Origin: Firmicutes bacterium UBA6648
Lineage (GTDB): Bacteria > Bacillota > Clostridia > Peptostreptococcales > Anaerovoracaceae
Length of the DNA stretch: 18,136 nt
Reading direction: 5' to 3'
Assembly: GCA_002455605.1 (NCBI GenBank)
Contig: DKLE01000155.1
Span: 1-18,136, forward strand
The position numbers and the translations under genes are program-made. Shown here one piece after another: positions 15,791 through 18,136 of this stretch; position 1 is the stretch's first letter; each line of letters opens with the position of its first letter. Below the pieces are notes generated by a model, which worked only from the letters and a program-made list of their open reading frames with translations, did no database searches and was not told the origin of the DNA.

Positions 15791-15815
15791 ATAACAATAA
15801 AAAAGAGATTTGATG

Positions 15816-15873
15816 AAATCCCCTTAGGCTGGGATAGAGCTTTTAAACACTCTGCCTGGCTTCAGGGGATTTT
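15816..15873 (+). terminator. Branched hairpin downstream of nfnB, probable terminator
   Basis: AAATCCCC (15816-15823) pairs perfectly with GGGGATTT (15865-15872). Inside, AGGC (15826-15829) pairs with GCCT (15854-15857), and AGAG (15836-15839) with CTCT (15850-15853), leaving a 6-nt bulge and a 10-nt loop. The U-tract is poor (four T, then GCTT), so termination may be weak. A small structured RNA or processed 3' end is the alternative reading. Confidence 0.5.
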
Positions 15874-15887
15874 GCTTAAAATAAAAG

Positions 15888-15916
15888 GTGATTTTTAATT
15901 AGAAAAAGGGTATAAT
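15888..15916 (+). promoter_or_regulatory. Candidate promoter for the MBL/beta-CASP gene
   Basis: A perfect TATAAT at 15911-15916 lies 17 bases after a weak -35 (GTGATT, 15888-15893). Transcription would start near 15923, giving a ~43-base leader with AGGAGG at 15952-15957, 8 bases before the start codon. Confidence 0.5.
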
Positions 15917-15965
15917 TAAATTGTCAATACATTCAGATAATATTTGGTACTAGGAGGTCTAGGGA

Positions 15966-17642
15966 ATGAAGATTCAATTTTGCGGAGCAGCATCAGGAGT
16001 GACAGGTTCTTGTCATTTAATAACCACGGAGAAGCATAAGATTTTATTAGATTGCGGACAGTTTCAAGGCGGAAAAGCAATGGAGGCAATGAACTTCGAA
16101 CCTTTCCCTTTTAACCCGGCAGAAATTGATTACCTTATTCTAAGCCATGCTCATATTGATCATTGCGGAAGAATACCGCTTCTTATAAAAAGAGGTTTTA
16201 AAGGTGACATATATTGTACAGATGCAACAGCTGATTTAGTGGAAGTAATGCTGAAAGACAGTGGTTACATACATGAAAAGGAAGCCGAATGGAAAAACCG
16301 TAAGGCTGAAAGAGCAGGAAAGCCTTTTGTTGAACCGTTATACACCTATAATGATGCGTTGGATGCTTTAAAATATTTAAAGCCGGTACTTTATGATCAA
16401 TTGATTGAATTAAACGAGGAGATGAAGATTGTCTTTAATGATGCAGGGCATATTTTGGGTTCTGCAATTACAGAGCTCTGGATTGAAGAACAGGGCAATG
16501 TATCAAAAATCGTTTATTCAGGGGATTTAGGAGTAATGGACAGACCGATTCTAAGGAATCCCACTATCATTAAAAAAGCTGATTATGTTATTATGGAAAC
16601 TACCTATGGAAATAGGCTTCACCCACAAAACTCAACTAGCATTGATGAACTGATAAAAATCGTATTAAAGACAATTCAGCGTGGAGGGACAGTTGTCATA
16701 CCTTCTTTTGCAGTGGGAAGAACACAAGAACTGATATATCAGTTTAACCGTTTTTATCAGGACAATTCCGAGTATAAGCGGCAGCTTGAAAACCTGATGG
16801 TTTATGTTGATAGTCCTATGGCCACTACGGCAACAGAGGTCTTTAAGAGAAACGCTCAGGTATTTGATGAAGAAACGAAAGCGTATATATTAAAGGGAGA
16901 TAATCCTTTGGACTTCAAAAACCTGAAGTTCACCAGATCCACAGAGGATTCTATCTTCTTGAATATGGATAGGCACCCGAAGGTGATTATTTCTGCCAGC
17001 GGAATGTGTGAAGCGGGAAGAATCAGGCATCATCTAAAGCATAATCTCTGGAATCCCAAGTCAAGTATCGTATTTGTAGGCTATCAGGCAGAAGGGACTT
17101 TAGGAAGATTGTTGGTAGACGGTATAAAAGATGTGACCTTATTCGGAGAAGATATTCATGTAAATGCAGAGATTCATGATCTGGAGGGTTTTTCCGGACA
17201 TGCTGACAGAAATGGATTGCTTTCATGGCTGGCAGGCTTCAGAGAAAGACCAAGCGAGCTGTTCCTTGTTCATGGGGAAACAGAAGCTAAGCACGATTTT
17301 GCAAAGACAATTAAGGATGAATTGGGCTATGATGCTACCGTGGTAGAAGGGGTAGCGGAATATGTGCTGGAAAATCATAAGATTGTTAATCGGGAGGAAG
17401 CTCTGAGAGAGGCAGTAAGTCGGGATAGTCTTGTAAATATAAAGAAGCGTATTTCTGATATTCATTATGATTTGGAAAAGATCTTATACAATACGCAGCT
17501 TGCGGTAGATGATGGAGTGTCTCCGGAAAGAATAGCAGAAATTAATAATATTGTATTGGAATTGGAAAAAATGTCATTAAATTTAGGGTCGGCAGTAACA
17601 AAAGAAGATAAGTCAGAGCCGTGCTGTGCGAGGGCCCTTTAG
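15966..17642 (+). CDS. MBL-fold beta-CASP ribonuclease-like protein (YSH1/CPSF73-like family)
   Basis: A 558-residue protein starting MKIQFCGAASGVTGSCHLI, which is typical of bacterial beta-CASP nucleases of the YSH1 group. Metal-binding motifs are intact: HAHIDH (61-66), H162 in GHILGSA, D187 in SGDLG, H412 in FSGHAD and H436 in LVHGE. The beta-CASP insertion carries VYVDSPMATTATEVF and SASGMCEAGRIRHHL. These fit a zinc-dependent RNA endo- or 5' exonuclease, so a role in RNA processing or decay is likely; substrate is unknown. It lacks the N-terminal KH domains of archaeal homologues and has a ~90-residue C-terminal extension rich in charged residues that ends in a Cys-Cys pair. It is transcribed alone, with its own promoter and terminator. 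Confidence 0.88.
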   Translation: MKIQFCGAASGVTGSCHLITTEKHKILLDCGQFQGGKAMEAMNFEPFPFNPAEIDYLILSHAHIDHCGRIPLLIKRGFKGDIYCTDATADLVEVMLKDSGYIHEKEAEWKNRKAERAGKPFVEPLYTYNDALDALKYLKPVLYDQLIELNEEMKIVFNDAGHILGSAITELWIEEQGNVSKIVYSGDLGVMDRPILRNPTIIKKADYVIMETTYGNRLHPQNSTSIDELIKIVLKTIQRGGTVVIPSFAVGRTQELIYQFNRFYQDNSEYKRQLENLMVYVDSPMATTATEVFKRNAQVFDEETKAYILKGDNPLDFKNLKFTRSTEDSIFLNMDRHPKVIISASGMCEAGRIRHHLKHNLWNPKSSIVFVGYQAEGTLGRLLVDGIKDVTLFGEDIHVNAEIHDLEGFSGHADRNGLLSWLAGFRERPSELFLVHGETEAKHDFAKTIKDELGYDATVVEGVAEYVLENHKIVNREEALREAVSRDSLVNIKKRISDIHYDLEKILYNTQLAVDDGVSPERIAEINNIVLELEKMSLNLGSAVTKEDKSEPCCARAL

Positions 17643-17655
17643 AGAAATTAAATGT

Positions 17656-17748
17656 AAAAAGAGACAGAGAGCTTTTGAACTGACCCCCATAAGTTAGACC
17701 TGAAAATCTAACTTATGAGAGGTCAGTTCACTTTTACTCTGTCTTTTT
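17656..17748 (+). terminator. Terminator of the MBL/beta-CASP gene, interrupted by a 55-bp palindromic element
   Basis: GACAGAG (17663-17669) pairs with CTCTGTC (17737-17743), followed by five T (17744-17748). Without the inserted element and one CTTT copy, the loop would be only AGCTTTTA, a textbook terminator 20 bases after the stop. The present RNA would form a longer two-tier hairpin that still ends in the T-tract. Confidence 0.7.
17676..17730 (+). mobile_element. 55-bp palindromic miniature element with IS3-like ends
   Basis: The sequence starts TGAACTGACC and ends GGTCAGTTCA. The arms (17676-17698 and 17707-17730) match except for one substitution and one indel, around an 8-base centre. 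The ends TG...CA and the arm sequence resemble, from memory, terminal repeats of IS3-family elements in Firmicutes. CTTT lies directly on both sides (17672-17675, 17731-17734), fitting a 4-bp target duplication. There is no coding capacity, so movement would need a transposase elsewhere. Confidence 0.55.
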
Positions 17749-17770
17749 ATTTGTTAATAGCTTCAATCGT

Positions 17771-17867
17771 GACATTGTGTGCACAGTGGGCAAAAAAAGT
17801 GTGACTTATCAGCCCAGTTGATGATGTTGCTCTGCTGACAAAGCTGCCCACTTGTGACATATGTGTC
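17771..17867. repeat. Imperfect 97-bp inverted repeat, possible MITE or IS remnant
   Basis: AGTGGGCA (17785-17792) and TGCCCACT (17845-17852) are perfect complements. Pairing extends outward imperfectly to GACA (17771-17774) and TGTC (17864-17867). The centre contains a small hairpin-forming stretch (TATCA/TGATG around GCCCAGT). No T-tract follows and no flanking direct repeat was found. It occupies much of the 409-base gap after the MBL gene; the rest, 17868-17984, shows nothing I can name. Confidence 0.4.
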
Positions 17868-17984
17868 TCAAAATAAATAAACTGTTTGAACTAATCAGAT
17901 ATTTATAAATTTTTAACAAACTCTAGAACCACGGAAATTCAATAGCAGCAATGAATAGAGATTGTCCGCTTCTTTTAGATTCAA

Positions 17985-18013
17985 TTGTAATGGCATGCGA
18001 TTTGCGTTATATA
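17985..18013 (+). promoter_or_regulatory. Candidate promoter for the genes at the right edge
   Basis: TTGTAA (17985-17990) and TATATA (18008-18013) are separated by 17 bp. Transcription would start near 18020, about 32 bases before the small ORF at 18052. Confidence 0.4.
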
Positions 18014-18051
18014 AAAGCAAAAGCAGGAAGCTGTTGATTGAGGTGAGGAAC

Positions 18052-18135
18052 ATGAATTCTGCAACCAACCTTGATTATATTAAGTTATTACAGTTATATT
18101 TATTAAAATTTAGAAGGAGGACTAATTTATGTTAA
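18052..18135 (+). CDS. Small leucine-rich ORF, possible leader peptide (27 residues)
   Basis: MNSATNLDYIKLLQLYLLKF is the first part of a 27-residue peptide that ends in a basic RRRTNLC tail. GAGGTGAGG at 18040-18048 is a strong, well-placed ribosome binding site, and a promoter candidate lies just upstream. Five of seven codons in the segment for LLQLYLL are the Leu codon TTA. Its last codons contain the ribosome binding site of the next gene, and its stop lies beyond that gene's ATG, so translation of the two should be coupled. I do not recognise the peptide. It could be a regulatory leader or a real small protein. Confidence 0.45.
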   Translation: MNSATNLDYIKLLQLYLLKFRRRTNLC

Positions 18136-18136
18136 T
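18129..18136 (+). CDS. Start of a gene cut by the window edge
   Basis: An ATG at 18129 is preceded at 8 bases by a consensus AGGAGG (18115-18120). Only two codons and two bases are visible, so the product cannot be identified. Confidence 0.5.

Noticed and set aside
17951..18037. Short + strand ORF (28 codons) starting ATG AAT AGA
   Set aside because: No ribosome binding site, and the candidate promoter at 17985-18013 lies inside it.

Overview
The window reads as chromosomal DNA from a low-GC anaerobic member of the Clostridia (Bacillota). The evidence is AT-rich spacers, strong AGGAGG-type ribosome binding sites, a one-polypeptide pyruvate:ferredoxin oxidoreductase beside an NfnAB transhydrogenase, and many [4Fe-4S] proteins. 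Every confident gene is on the + strand. No tRNA, rRNA, CRISPR array, phage gene or intact transposase is visible. A placement below class level is not supported.

Layout. (1) 79-2190 is a fusion of a lactose/cellobiose-type PTS EIIC membrane region with a c-di-GMP phosphodiesterase (EAL) domain, closed by an intrinsic terminator. (2) 2267-8363 is a catabolic cluster: a LacI-family regulator; a PreA-like flavoprotein that has lost the usual active-site cysteine; a PreT-like electron-input subunit; a second PreA-like flavoprotein with the cysteine; and an M20-family N-carbamoyl-amino-acid hydrolase. A 14-bp palindrome of LacI/GalR type lies just downstream of a good -10 box in front of preT. 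A terminator follows the hydrolase. (3) 8691-15790 is a redox operon: a soluble RnfB-like polyferredoxin with an internally duplicated module, nifJ (PFOR), nfnA and nfnB. (4) 15966-17642 encodes an MBL-fold beta-CASP ribonuclease-like protein. Its terminator appears to have been split by a 55-bp palindromic element with IS3-like ends and a 4-bp direct repeat. (5) The last ~490 bases hold an imperfect 97-bp inverted repeat, a promoter candidate, a leucine-rich 27-codon ORF and the first bases of another gene.

How the parts may work together. PreT would pass electrons from NAD(P)H to PreA, which reduces a ring (uracil or thymine in characterised relatives). The M20 enzyme would remove a carbamoyl group from the opened product. 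The ring-opening cyclic amidohydrolase (dihydropyrimidinase) is not in the window, so the substrate is open. In the redox operon, PFOR oxidises pyruvate to acetyl-CoA and reduces ferredoxin, and NfnAB uses reduced ferredoxin plus NADH to make NADPH. The polyferredoxin, with about nine predicted clusters, is a plausible electron conduit between them, but that role is inferred from context only.

The points most worth a second look are the duplicated polyferredoxin, the cysteine-less PreA paralogue, the variant active-site loop of the other PreA, the LacI operator candidate, and the element nested inside a terminator.
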